The notes below the pieces were generated by a model that was not told the origin of the DNA, made no database searches, and saw nothing but the letters and a program-made list of their open reading frames with translations. DNA of 64,000 bases from Ructibacterium sp965146665 (GTDB lineage: Bacteria > Bacillota > Clostridia > Monoglobales > Monoglobaceae): assembly GCA_965146665.1 (NCBI GenBank), contig CBCTHE010000007.1, positions 118,451-182,450 on the forward strand, read 5' to 3'. Made by a program: the position numbers and the translations under genes. Numbering within the stretch: position 1 is the stretch's first letter; each line of letters starts with the position of its first letter. Below, in pieces: positions 8,158 through 17,576 of this stretch.

Positions 8158-9585
8158 ATGAATTACACAATGCTGACTGACTTTTATGAGCTCACCATGG
8201 CGAACGGCTATTTCAAAGAGGGCATGCGGGATAAGATCGCCTATTTTGATATGTATTTCCGCCAGGCGCCGGACGGCGCGGGTGTCGCCATTATGGCCGG
8301 TGTGGAACAGCTGATCGAGTACCTGAAAAACCTCAAGTTTGAGGAGGAGGATATTGCGTTCCTGCGGGAAAAGCAGATGTTTGAGGAGGAGTTTCTGGAC
8401 TATCTCAGAGACTTCCGCTTTTCCTGTGACGTTTGGGCCATTCCGGAAGGGACGCCGATCTTTCCCAACGAGCCCATTGTGACAGTCCGCGGGCCGCTGA
8501 TTCAGGCGCAGTTTGTAGAGACCATGATCCTGCTGACCGTGAACCATCAGAGCTTGATTGCCACAAAGAGCAACCGGATCGTCCGGGCGGCCGGGGACAT
8601 TCCCGTCATGGAGTTCGGCTCCCGCCGGGCGCAGGGCTATGACGGGGCGATCTACGGCGCCCGGGCCGCGTACATCGGCGGCGTCGCCGGAACGGCCTGC
8701 ACCATCTCGGACCAGATGTTCGGTGTTCCGGCCCTGGGGACCATGGCCCACAGCTGGGTGCAGTCCTTTGACAGCGAGTACGAGGCCTTTCTGGCCTACG
8801 CCAAGGCCTACCCCACCAACTGTACCTTGTTGATTGACACTTACAATGTACTCAAGAGCGGGCTTCCCAATGCCATCCGCGTGTTCAATGAGGTGCTCCG
8901 GCCCATGGGGATCACCAGCTGCGGCGTGCGGATTGACAGCGGGGACATCACCTACCTGACCAAAAAATGCAGAAAATTGCTGGACGAGGCAGGCTGGGAG
9001 ACCGCAAACATTGTGGTATCCAATTCTCTGGACGAGTATATCATCCGGGACATTCTGCTCCAGGGGGCGCAGATCGATTCCTTTGGTGTGGGTGAGCGGC
9101 TGATTACCTCCAAATCCGAGCCTGTGTTCGGCGGCGTCTATAAGCTGGTGGCTGTGGAGGAGAACGGGGAGATCCGGCCCAAGATCAAAATCAGCGAGAA
9201 CGTGATCAAGATTACGAATCCCTATTTTAAAAAGGTATACCGTCTGTATTCCAAGGAGACCGGCATGGCCATCGCGGACGTGCTGACCACCTTTGACGAG
9301 ACCATTGACAGTTCCCGGCCCTATGAGATATTTGATCCCAGGAACACCTGGAAGCGGAAGCTGGTGACGGATTTTGAGGCGGTGGAGCTGCAGGTGCCTA
9401 TCTTCCAAAGCGGGATGTGCGTATACCAGTCCCCCACCCTAAGCGAGATCAAGGATTACTGCAAGGACCGGCTGGACACCATCTGGGATGAGGTCAAGCG
9501 CTTTGAGAATCCCCATGAATACTATGTCGACCTGTCCCAGAAGCTCTGGGATATCCGCTACGACCTGCTGTCCGCCTATAACTGA
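8158..9585 (+). CDS. pncB: Nicotinate phosphoribosyltransferase
   Basis: This enzyme makes nicotinate mononucleotide from nicotinic acid and PRPP in the NAD salvage pathway. The 475-residue protein begins with the family motif MLTDFYELTMANGYF and shows EFGSRRAQGYDGAI, GTMAHSWVQSF, the RIDSGD strand and VVSNSLDEY, all parts of the type II phosphoribosyltransferase barrel. The open frame extends 63 codons further upstream, but the ATG at 8158 has an AGAAGG site and matches the family start. It lies 93 bases before prs, whose product supplies its PRPP, so the pair makes metabolic sense. Confidence 0.96.
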   Translation: MNYTMLTDFYELTMANGYFKEGMRDKIAYFDMYFRQAPDGAGVAIMAGVEQLIEYLKNLKFEEEDIAFLREKQMFEEEFLDYLRDFRFSCDVWAIPEGTPIFPNEPIVTVRGPLIQAQFVETMILLTVNHQSLIATKSNRIVRAAGDIPVMEFGSRRAQGYDGAIYGARAAYIGGVAGTACTISDQMFGVPALGTMAHSWVQSFDSEYEAFLAYAKAYPTNCTLLIDTYNVLKSGLPNAIRVFNEVLRPMGITSCGVRIDSGDITYLTKKCRKLLDEAGWETANIVVSNSLDEYIIRDILLQGAQIDSFGVGERLITSKSEPVFGGVYKLVAVEENGEIRPKIKISENVIKITNPYFKKVYRLYSKETGMAIADVLTTFDETIDSSRPYEIFDPRNTWKRKLVTDFEAVELQVPIFQSGMCVYQSPTLSEIKDYCKDRLDTIWDEVKRFENPHEYYVDLSQKLWDIRYDLLSAYN

Positions 9586-9678
9586 CCGCGGCGGCACGGA
9601 GTGAAATTTGTTATGGATTAGGCGCGGCGCGCCGGAAAATATAAGTTTGTATGTACTTTGAAAGGATTGGTGTAAAAC

Positions 9679-10812
9679 ATGGATAGCGCAATCGAGTCTT
9701 ATAATTTAGGAAGACTTGGAGTTATCGGCATGAAGGGCTGCGAGGAGATAACCTATAAGATCAACAAGCATCTCCAGAATTTCAACGAGGGCAAGAACAA
9801 TGACATTGAGTCCTTTATCATCCCCATCAGCTGTCCCAGATTCGGGACCGGGGAGGCAAAGGCCATGATCATGCATTCGGTGCGGACCTATGATGTCTAT
9901 ATTGTGATGGACGCCTTCAACTACGGCGTGACCTACAATATGTACGGGATGGAGCACCACATGAGTCCGGACGACCATTATCAGGATGTAAAGCGGGTGA
10001 TTTCGGCCATGGGCGGCAAGGCCAAGCGGATCACGGTGATTATGCCTATGCTCTATGAGGGCCGCCAGCATAAGCGGGTTGCGAGGGAGTCTCTGGACTG
10101 TGCTCTGGCGCTTCAGGAGCTTGAGAAGATGGGGGTTGACAACATCATCACCTTTGACGCCCATGACCCCCGGGTGCAGAACGCGGTGCCGCTCAACGGC
10201 TTTGAGAACGTGCACGCCACCTATCAGATGATCAAGGCCTGCCTGCGCTATGATGAAAGGATCATGCTGGATAAGGAAAATACCATGATTATCTCCCCGG
10301 ACGAGGGCGCCATGGGCCGCTGTATGTATTACTCCTCTGTTCTGGGCATGGATCTGGGCATGTTCTACAAGCGGCGGGACTACTCCACCATCATTGACGG
10401 CAAGAACCCCATTGTGGCCCATGAATTCCTGGGCAATGACCTGGCGGGCAAGGACGTCATTGTGGTGGATGATATGATCGCCTCCGGCGATTCCATGATT
10501 GACGTGGCCAAGGAGCTGAAAAAGCGCAAGGCCAACCGGGTTCTGGTATTCTCCACCTTTGGCCTGTTCACCGAGGGAATCAGCAAGTTTAACCAGGCCT
10601 ATGAGTCCGGCCTGATTGACGCCGTATTCACTACCAATCTGGTCTACCGGAGTCCGGAACTGCTCCAGGCCGCCTGGTATCATGAGGTGGATATGTCCAA
10701 ATACATCGCGCTGCTGATCAAGACCCTCAATGAGGAGAATTCCATCAGCGAGCTGCTGACGCCAATCTCAAGGATCGAGAAGATTTTGAATAAATACAGG
10801 AACCAGCAATGA
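9679..10812 (+). CDS. prs: Ribose-phosphate pyrophosphokinase (PRPP synthetase), long clostridial form
   Basis: The enzyme makes PRPP from ribose 5-phosphate and ATP. At 377 residues it is longer than the classical form of about 315. It has the tandem phosphoribosyltransferase folds, a catalytic-flexible-loop region (GRQHKRVARES), the metal-binding strand (TFDAHDPRVQNAVP) and the C-terminal PRPP-binding motif VIVVDDMIASGDSM. AAAGGATTGG lies before the ATG. It follows pncB, which uses its product, and its stop overlaps the miaB start by four bases (ATGA), indicating translational coupling. Confidence 0.95.
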   Translation: MDSAIESYNLGRLGVIGMKGCEEITYKINKHLQNFNEGKNNDIESFIIPISCPRFGTGEAKAMIMHSVRTYDVYIVMDAFNYGVTYNMYGMEHHMSPDDHYQDVKRVISAMGGKAKRITVIMPMLYEGRQHKRVARESLDCALALQELEKMGVDNIITFDAHDPRVQNAVPLNGFENVHATYQMIKACLRYDERIMLDKENTMIISPDEGAMGRCMYYSSVLGMDLGMFYKRRDYSTIIDGKNPIVAHEFLGNDLAGKDVIVVDDMIASGDSMIDVAKELKKRKANRVLVFSTFGLFTEGISKFNQAYESGLIDAVFTTNLVYRSPELLQAAWYHEVDMSKYIALLIKTLNEENSISELLTPISRIEKILNKYRNQQ

Positions 10813-12221
10813 AGCAGACAAGAACGGTCAGCGCCGCGGAGATGGCGGCGCAGAGAGAGTTTATCGAAAAGATCCGCGGTTTAAACAGCGGCCGGGTGCG
10901 CAGGCCGCTGGCCTTTGTGGAGACTTATGGCTGTCAGCAGAACGCCAGCGATTCGGAAAAGCTCAAAGGCATGCTCTCTGACATGGGATTTGGCTTCTGC
11001 GCCAAAGCCGAGGAGGCGGATCTGGTGCTCTACAACACCTGCGCCGTGCGGGAGAACGCGGAGCTTCGGGTCTTTGGCAACATCGGGGCCCTGAAGCACC
11101 AGAAGCGGCGCCGGCCGGACATGATCATCGGCGTATGCGGCTGCATGATGCAGCAGGCGCATATTGCGGAGACCATTCGGAAAAAATACAGCCATGTGGA
11201 TCTGGTGTTCGGCACCCATGCCCTGTACCGGTTCCCGGAGCTTTTGGACGGCGTCATGAGGCAGGGCAGGGTCTTTGATGTGGAGAACGAGGACGGCGCG
11301 ATCTTTGAAGAGGTCACCTATAAGCGGGACGACCCGCCCCTTGCCAAAATCCCCATCATGTACGGGTGCAACAACTTCTGCACCTACTGTGTGGTGCCCT
11401 ATGTCCGGGGCCGGGAGAGAAGCCGTGACCACAGCCGCATCCTTGCGGACGTGCGGGAGGTGGCGGGCCTGGGCTATCGGGAGGTCATGCTCCTGGGGCA
11501 GAATGTCAACTCCTATGGCAATGATCTGGAGACCGGGCTCAGTTTTGCACAGCTCCTGCGCGAGGTGTGCCGGGTGGACGGGATTGAGCGGGTGCGGTTT
11601 ATGACCTCCCATCCCAAGGACCTGTCGGATGCGCTGATCGCCGCCATGGCGGAGGAGCCCAAGATCTGCAGACAGCTGCACCTGCCCATTCAGTCGGGTT
11701 CAGACCGGGTGCTCGCGGCCATGAACCGGCGGTATACCCGGGCGCAGTATATGGATCTGATCGCCAAGGTTCGGGAAAAAATGCCTGATATTGTGCTGAC
11801 CACGGACATTATTGTGGGCTTTCCCGGGGAGACGGACGAGGATTTTGAGCAGACCCTGGACGTCCTGCGGGAGGTGGAGTATGACACCATATTCTCCTTT
11901 ATCTATTCCAAGCGCGTGGGGACGCCGGCGGCGTCCATGCCCGACGTGATGGACGAGGCGCAGAAGCACAGGAATTTTGAGCGGATGCTTGAGGTACAGA
12001 ATGAAATATCCAGGCGCAGGAATGACGCGTACCTGGGGAAGACGGAGCTGGTTCTGGTGGAAGGGGCCAGCAAGAACAACGAGGAGACCCTTACAGGCAG
12101 AACCGAGGGCGGCAAGGTGGTCAACTTTCCCGGAGACCGGTCTCTGGTCGGGGAATTTGTCAGGGTTCGGATCACAAAAAGCCAGACCTGGTCCCTGTTC
12201 GGCGAGATAGAGGGCTCCTGA
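10809..12221 (+). CDS. miaB: tRNA-2-methylthio-N6-dimethylallyladenosine synthase (MiaB)
   Basis: MiaB is a radical-SAM methylthiotransferase that adds the methylthio group to i6A37 of tRNAs reading UNN codons. The 470-residue protein has the three parts expected: an N-terminal MTTase domain with the cluster cysteines (ETYGCQQN, NTCAVRE, CGCMMQ), a radical SAM domain with CNNFCTYC followed by VVPYVRGRERSR, and a C-terminal TRAM domain ending around GRTEGGKVVNFPG. It overlaps prs by four bases. The upstream partner enzyme MiaA is encoded in the same cluster at 17.6 kb. Confidence 0.97.
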   Translation: MKQTRTVSAAEMAAQREFIEKIRGLNSGRVRRPLAFVETYGCQQNASDSEKLKGMLSDMGFGFCAKAEEADLVLYNTCAVRENAELRVFGNIGALKHQKRRRPDMIIGVCGCMMQQAHIAETIRKKYSHVDLVFGTHALYRFPELLDGVMRQGRVFDVENEDGAIFEEVTYKRDDPPLAKIPIMYGCNNFCTYCVVPYVRGRERSRDHSRILADVREVAGLGYREVMLLGQNVNSYGNDLETGLSFAQLLREVCRVDGIERVRFMTSHPKDLSDALIAAMAEEPKICRQLHLPIQSGSDRVLAAMNRRYTRAQYMDLIAKVREKMPDIVLTTDIIVGFPGETDEDFEQTLDVLREVEYDTIFSFIYSKRVGTPAASMPDVMDEAQKHRNFERMLEVQNEISRRRNDAYLGKTELVLVEGASKNNEETLTGRTEGGKVVNFPGDRSLVGEFVRVRITKSQTWSLFGEIEGS

Positions 12222-12267
12222 AAAACATTGGAAACGGCAAGGCTATGGAAAGCGAGGAAATCATAAT

Positions 12268-12657
12268 ATGGATCAGGAAAAAATTTTTGAGAAGGCAAAG
12301 GAACTGGGCGAGCTGATTGCGCACAGCGATCTGAAGGCGCGGGCGGACGAGGCCAACCGGGCTCTGTCCGGCGACGAGACCGCAGTGGATCTGATCAGCG
12401 GCTATAACGACAAGCGCGAGAAGAAGATGGCGGCCTTTGCGGACCGTCAGCCCTCTGCGGAGGAGGCCCAGGAGATCAACGGCTATCTCCAGGAGGAGTT
12501 TAACAAGATCGCGGAGAACGCGGTGATCCGGGAGTATATTGAGGCAAACCGGAATCTGGACGATGTGCTGTCTCAGATGGACCAGATCATCCAGAACGCC
12601 ATTTCCGGCGGACACGGCTGCGGGGGCTCCTGCTCCTCCTGTGCGGGATGCCATTAA
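12268..12657 (+). CDS. YlbF/YmcA-family protein with cysteine-rich C-terminal tail
   Basis: A 129-residue, mostly helical protein of the Com_YlbF family (PF06133). In Bacillus subtilis the paralogue ymcA lies at exactly this place, between miaB and mutS, and its product forms the Ric complex with YlbF and YaaT, which binds [4Fe-4S] clusters and directs RNase Y and competence/biofilm development. Here the protein ends in GHGCGGSCSSCAGCH, four cysteines spaced C-x3-C-x2-C-x2-C, which the Bacillus proteins lack in this form and which looks like a metal or cluster site. AGCGAGGAAATC precedes the ATG as a weak binding site. It is 46 bases after miaB. Confidence 0.88.
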   Translation: MDQEKIFEKAKELGELIAHSDLKARADEANRALSGDETAVDLISGYNDKREKKMAAFADRQPSAEEAQEINGYLQEEFNKIAENAVIREYIEANRNLDDVLSQMDQIIQNAISGGHGCGGSCSSCAGCH

Positions 12658-12723
12658 ACCGAACTGTATAGAGATAGAACCGCCGGAGGGGGAGCAGCCC
12701 CTTTTGCGGTATGTTGCTGATGA

Positions 12724-12756
12724 AACCGTTGGCCGAAATCCGGCCTACGGTTTTCT
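12724..12756 (+). terminator. Candidate terminator or leader hairpin before mutS
   Basis: AACCGT-T-GGCCG and CGGCC-T-ACGGTT form a symmetric hairpin with an AAATC loop, followed by TTCTTCC. The T-tail is interrupted, so termination would be partial. It splits the cluster between the ylbF-like gene and mutS. The rest of the 185-base gap holds nothing I recognise. Confidence 0.5.
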
Positions 12757-12842
12757 TCCTATACAAGAGAGAATGAAAAATAACGATGAGCCGAACAAAT
12801 GAAGATATGAATATGATAAAGGAACAGAAATGGAGGCAAGAC

Positions 12843-15482
12843 ATGGCGCAGATGGTGGAGATGGAGAAATTGACGCCCATGATGCGGCAGTATTTTGAGG
12901 TGAAAAACCAGTATCAGGACTGCATCCTGATGTACCGGCTGGGGGATTTTTATGAGATGTTTTTCGACGACGCTCTGGTCGCGTCAAAGGTTCTTGACAT
13001 CACCCTGACCGGGCGGAACTGCGGTATGGAGGAGCGGGCCCCCATGTGCGGCGTCCCCTATCATGCGGTGGACGGCTATGTGGCCCGGCTGGTGGCGGCC
13101 GGCTATTCTGCGGCCATCTGTGAACAGGCCGAGGATCCAGCCACCACCAAAGGGATTGTCAAGCGGGAGGTGATCCGGGTGGTGACGCCCGGAACCATCA
13201 TGGACACCGCGGCTCTTGACGCCGGCAAGAACAATTACCTCTGTTCCATTTCCGTGGGGGAGAAGGGCGCGGGGCTGGCCTTTGTGGACATCACCACCGG
13301 TGAGTGCGCCGCCCATGAGATTGATCAGGAGGATTTCACCGCCTGCCTGCTCAATGAGCTTGCCAAATACATGCCCATTGAGGTCATTATGAACCTGCGG
13401 GGCTATGAGAACACCGGACTGGTTCAGGATATCCGGGACAAGACCCGCGGTGTGGTGCGGAATTACTATGACTGGGCCTATGCCCAGGACGAGGCGAAGA
13501 AGAAGGCGGCGGTCCAGTTCGGGAGTCTGGAGGAAGTATCCCTCGGGGACAAGCCCAACTGTGTCAGCGCTATCGGCGCCCTGCTTCTGTATCTGGAGGA
13601 GACCCAGAAGACAGAGCTGAGAAATATCAGGAGCGTGGAGGTCAACCGGGACGAACAGAATATGCAGCTGGACATGTACAGCCTGCGGAATCTGGAGGTG
13701 CTGGAGACCCTGCGGGAGCGGAGCGCGCGGGGGAGCCTGCTCCACACGCTGAACAGGACCCGGACCTCCATGGGCTCCCGGCTCCTGCGCAAATGGCTGA
13801 CCGCGCCGCTGATGAACTGCGCGGCCATTCAGAACCGGCATGTGGCCGTGGACGAGCTGGTGAAGGATCCCCTGCTCCGGGAGGAGATCACAGAGGCCCT
13901 GAAAAAGATCGCGGACATTGAGCGGCTCATCAACCGGATTGTATACCGGAACGCGGCCTGCGGCGATTTGACCGGCCTGAAAATTTCGCTGAAACAGCTG
14001 CCCGACATCGCACGGTGCCTTGGGGAGACCAAAGCAAAGCTCCTTCGCCAATGCCTGCGGAACATGGATCTTCTGGAGGACATCTGCCAGCTCATTGACG
14101 AGACCATCGACGAGAACGCGCCGGCAACCCTGCGGGGCGGCGGCCTGATTCTGCCCGGGGCCAATGAGGAGCTGGACAAGACCCGGAACCTGATGGTAAA
14201 CGGCAAGAGCATCTTGAACGGCCTGGTGGAAAAGGAAAAGGAAAAGACTGGAATTAAGACCTTGAAGCTGGGCTATAACAAGGTTTTCGGCTACTATGTG
14301 GAAGCCACCAAAATGTACGCGGACAAGGTGCCGGATTATTTTATCCGAAAGCAGACCCTTGCCAACGCGGAGCGGTATATCACGCCGGAGCTCAAGGAGG
14401 TCGAGGAGGCGGTTCTGGACGCCAGCACCCGGAGTGTGGACATGGAGTACGAGCTGTTCTGTCAGGTCCGCGACCGGGTGGGGCAGGCTCTTGAACGGAT
14501 TCAGCGGACCGCGGAGGCCGTGGCTGTGGTGGATGTGCTCTGTTCCTATGCGGCTGTGGCTGAAAAAAACGGGTATGCCATGCCGGAAGTGAATATGGGC
14601 GACAAAATCATCATCAAAAACGGGCGGCATCCTGTGGTGGAAAAACTCAACAAGGACAGCCTGTTTATTCCAAACGATGTGACCCTGGACAACCGGGAAA
14701 ACCAGGTGGCAATCATCACCGGGCCGAACATGGCCGGTAAATCCACCTATATGCGGCAGACGGCCCTGATCGTGCTCATGGCCCAGGCCGGCAGCTTTGT
14801 CCCCGCCGCCGAGGCGGAAATCGGCATTGTGGACAAGATTTTCACCCGGGTGGGCGCGTCAGACGACCTTTCCTCCGGGCAGAGCACCTTTATGGTGGAG
14901 ATGAACGAGGTGGCCTATATTCTGGACAACGCCACGGAAAAGAGTCTGGTCATTCTGGACGAGATCGGCCGCGGCACCAGCACCTTTGACGGCCTGGGAA
15001 TTGCCTGGGCTGTGGTGGAATACATAGCGGATGTAAAAAAATGCGGGGCCAAGACCATGTTTGCCACCCATTATCATGAGCTGACCCAGCTGGAGGACAA
15101 GATTCCCAATGTGAAGAACTACTGCATTGCGGTGAAAAAGCGCGGGGATACCATCAGCTTTCTGCGAAAGATCATCCGCGGCGGCGCGGACGAGAGCTAT
15201 GGCGTGGACGTGGCGGCCCTGGCCGGGGTGAAAAAGCCCGTGGTCCGCAGGGCCCGGGAAATTGTGGCCTCCCTGGAGAGCGAGGACCAGCAGGAGGTCC
15301 GGGACGCGAAAATCCGAACCCGGCATACGGTGCCAGCGGCGCAGGATGTGCAGATGGATTTCTTCGGAGCGGCGGAAAACCCGGTTCTGGAGGAACTGAA
15401 GGGGCTTGACCTGAACGTCATGACCCCGGTGGAGGCGCTGACCAAGCTTTACGACCTCCAGGCAAAGGCAAAAAATCAATAG
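12843..15482 (+). CDS. mutS: DNA mismatch repair protein MutS
   Basis: MutS recognises mismatches and small loops. The 879-residue protein has the mismatch-contacting F-x-E motif in GDFYEMFF near residue 40, connector, lever and clamp domains, and a C-terminal ABC ATPase with Walker A GPNMAGKST, the signature region DDLSSGQSTFMVEM, Walker B VILDEIGRGTSTFDG and ATHYHEL. The start at 12843 is chosen because GGAGG stands six bases before it; the frame could begin 19 codons earlier at 12786, but that ATG has no binding site and the extra residues are not family-like. mutL follows after 23 bases. Confidence 0.97.
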   Translation: MAQMVEMEKLTPMMRQYFEVKNQYQDCILMYRLGDFYEMFFDDALVASKVLDITLTGRNCGMEERAPMCGVPYHAVDGYVARLVAAGYSAAICEQAEDPATTKGIVKREVIRVVTPGTIMDTAALDAGKNNYLCSISVGEKGAGLAFVDITTGECAAHEIDQEDFTACLLNELAKYMPIEVIMNLRGYENTGLVQDIRDKTRGVVRNYYDWAYAQDEAKKKAAVQFGSLEEVSLGDKPNCVSAIGALLLYLEETQKTELRNIRSVEVNRDEQNMQLDMYSLRNLEVLETLRERSARGSLLHTLNRTRTSMGSRLLRKWLTAPLMNCAAIQNRHVAVDELVKDPLLREEITEALKKIADIERLINRIVYRNAACGDLTGLKISLKQLPDIARCLGETKAKLLRQCLRNMDLLEDICQLIDETIDENAPATLRGGGLILPGANEELDKTRNLMVNGKSILNGLVEKEKEKTGIKTLKLGYNKVFGYYVEATKMYADKVPDYFIRKQTLANAERYITPELKEVEEAVLDASTRSVDMEYELFCQVRDRVGQALERIQRTAEAVAVVDVLCSYAAVAEKNGYAMPEVNMGDKIIIKNGRHPVVEKLNKDSLFIPNDVTLDNRENQVAIITGPNMAGKSTYMRQTALIVLMAQAGSFVPAAEAEIGIVDKIFTRVGASDDLSSGQSTFMVEMNEVAYILDNATEKSLVILDEIGRGTSTFDGLGIAWAVVEYIADVKKCGAKTMFATHYHELTQLEDKIPNVKNYCIAVKKRGDTISFLRKIIRGGADESYGVDVAALAGVKKPVVRRAREIVASLESEDQQEVRDAKIRTRHTVPAAQDVQMDFFGAAENPVLEELKGLDLNVMTPVEALTKLYDLQAKAKNQ

Positions 15483-15505
15483 ACCAGGGACAGTGAGGTG
15501 AGGAT

Positions 15506-17476
15506 ATGAACAAAATTCAGGTATTATCCCAGGCCGTGGCCGACAAGATCGCGGCGGGCGAGGTGGCCGAGCGGCCGGCCGCCGTGGTGAAAGAGCTGGT
15601 GGAGAACGCCATAGACGCCGGCGCGGACCGGATTGCCGTGGAGATCAAAAAGGGGGGCGTGGCCTATATCCGGGTGACGGACAATGGCGGCGGCATCCCG
15701 GAGGAGCAGGTGGAGACCGCGTTTCTGCGGCACGCCACAAGCAAGCTGTCGGAGATTGAGGACCTGTTCCGGATCGGTACCATGGGGTTCCGGGGCGAGG
15801 CGCTGGCCAGCATCTGCGCCGTGGCGGAGGTGGAGGTCATCACAAAGACACCGGAGGCGGAGGAGGGGACGTATCTGGAGCTGGTGCATGGCGTTCCCGG
15901 GGGGAAGGAGCCTATTGCCTGCGGCGACGGGACCACCATGGTGGTGAAAAACCTGTTTGCCAATGTCCCCGCCCGGATGAAATTTTTGAAGAAGGATTCC
16001 ACAGAGGCTGGCTATGTGTCCGACCTGCTGGGGCGGATTGCCCTCTCCCGGCCGGAGATCGCCTTTTCCTATATCTGTGACGGAAAGGAGGTCTTTGCCA
16101 CCAGCGGGGACGGCAGACTGGAAAACGTGGTGCTGAAGCTCTATGGCCTTGACCATGCCAAAGCCCTGATCCCTGTGGACTATACCGAGGAGAATATACA
16201 TATCAGCGGTGTGATCGGCAAGCCGGAGATCGCCCGCGGGAACCGGACCCGGCAGACCCTGTTTGTCAACGGACGGTATGTGAAAAACCATGTTGTGGCC
16301 AAGGTGGCGGAGGAGGCTTATCGTAATACCATTATGGTGGGGCGGTTCCCCTTTTTCGTCATTCAAATTTCCCTGCCCCCGGAGCTTGTGGATGTGAACG
16401 TCCACCCGGCCAAAACCGAGATTAAATTTGCCAATGAAAAGCAGATCTATGACATTGCCTATCATGCCATCCGCAACGCTGTCTGCAGCGGCCGGACGGC
16501 GGAGGAACCGCCGCAGGGCGCGCGGGAAGAACGCGCCGGACAGCCGGAAAGCGGGGCGGTCTCCCGGGAGGAACCTGCGCGGGCAGTATCAGGTACGGCC
16601 CATGCGCCGCGCTTCCCGGACCGCAGGGACAGCGGCCCGGCACGGGTCAGCCCCGGACTGGTCCGGCAGTATCTGGAAAACACCATACCTGGCCAGAAGG
16701 AGCCCGTCCGCCCCGCGGCCCAGACCATGTTCCGGGAAAACGGGGCGGAACAGTCCCCGGAGGAGGTTCTGGAGGCGCTGTTGGAGCAGGAGGCGGCCCA
16801 GAGTCCGGCCGCCGCGGCCCGGACAGAGGAACCGCCCGCGCATGAGCAGGCGGTACTGCCCGGCTTTGCACGGGCGGATTTGGAGGAAAAGCCGGCTGGG
16901 GATCAAATTGTGGGTCAGGTATTTGACACCTATATCATATGTCAGGCCGGGGATGAGATGTTCCTCATTGACCAGCATGCGGCCCATGAACGGCTCCGGT
17001 TTGAAAAGCTGCGGGAAGCCTATCTGAAAAAGGAGCGCCTGTCCCAAATGCTGCTTACCCCGGCGATTCTGACGCTGGATTTTCAGGAAAAACAGGCTGT
17101 GATGGAGAATCTGGAGCAGTTCCGGGACTTTGGCTTTGAGATGGAGGACTTTGGGGGCAATGCGGTGATTGTCCATGGAACCCCGGTTGCGGCGGACGAA
17201 CAGACCATCCGGGATCTTGTTCTGGAGATTGCGGACGCCCTGCGTGAGCAGGTGAAGCACCCGGTTGCGGATTTTGAGGAGCGGGCCCTTGACATGATTT
17301 CCTGCAAATATGCAATCAAGGCCAATAAACGGCTTTCCCTGCCGGAGATGCAGGACCTGGTGCGGAAGGTGCAGGACATGGAGCGGGCGGGGGTCAGAAC
17401 CTGCCCCCACGGCAGACCCATCAAGGTACGGTTCACCAAGACTGAGATCGAAAAGCTGTTTAAGCGCAAGCTATAG
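15506..17476 (+). CDS. mutL: DNA mismatch repair endonuclease MutL
   Basis: MutL couples mismatch recognition to strand incision. The N-terminal GHKL ATPase is complete (VVKELVENAIDAGA, DNGGGI, GTMGFRGEALASI). A variable, proline/glutamate-rich linker spans about residues 330-450. The C-terminal domain carries the metal-dependent endonuclease motif DQHAAHERLRFE, the SCKYAIKANKRL motif and CPHGRPI. So this is a nicking MutL of the type found in bacteria without MutH. Length 656 is usual. GTGAGG precedes the ATG. It lies 23 bases after mutS and is followed by miaA, as in many Firmicutes. Confidence 0.97.
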   Translation: MNKIQVLSQAVADKIAAGEVAERPAAVVKELVENAIDAGADRIAVEIKKGGVAYIRVTDNGGGIPEEQVETAFLRHATSKLSEIEDLFRIGTMGFRGEALASICAVAEVEVITKTPEAEEGTYLELVHGVPGGKEPIACGDGTTMVVKNLFANVPARMKFLKKDSTEAGYVSDLLGRIALSRPEIAFSYICDGKEVFATSGDGRLENVVLKLYGLDHAKALIPVDYTEENIHISGVIGKPEIARGNRTRQTLFVNGRYVKNHVVAKVAEEAYRNTIMVGRFPFFVIQISLPPELVDVNVHPAKTEIKFANEKQIYDIAYHAIRNAVCSGRTAEEPPQGAREERAGQPESGAVSREEPARAVSGTAHAPRFPDRRDSGPARVSPGLVRQYLENTIPGQKEPVRPAAQTMFRENGAEQSPEEVLEALLEQEAAQSPAAAARTEEPPAHEQAVLPGFARADLEEKPAGDQIVGQVFDTYIICQAGDEMFLIDQHAAHERLRFEKLREAYLKKERLSQMLLTPAILTLDFQEKQAVMENLEQFRDFGFEMEDFGGNAVIVHGTPVAADEQTIRDLVLEIADALREQVKHPVADFEERALDMISCKYAIKANKRLSLPEMQDLVRKVQDMERAGVRTCPHGRPIKVRFTKTEIEKLFKRKL

Positions 17477-17576
17477 CGGCCGGTTTGCAAGGGCGGCTGC
17501 GCCCGTTTTATGCCCTGCCGCCCGCTGGGGGAACAACTCGCGGCATTCATATTTGCGGAAAAGGAGGAGGATTTTT

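Noticed and set aside
8026..9408. A 460-codon open frame antisense to pncB
   Set aside because: It is a shadow of the sense gene, without a start signal or known motif.
12786..12842. A longer MutS N-terminus starting at 12786
   Set aside because: No binding site precedes that ATG, while GGAGG stands six bases before the ATG at 12843 where family similarity begins.
12984..14630. A 548-codon open frame antisense to mutS
   Set aside because: The sense strand encodes an unambiguous MutS; the antisense product is His/Gln/Leu-rich low-information sequence.
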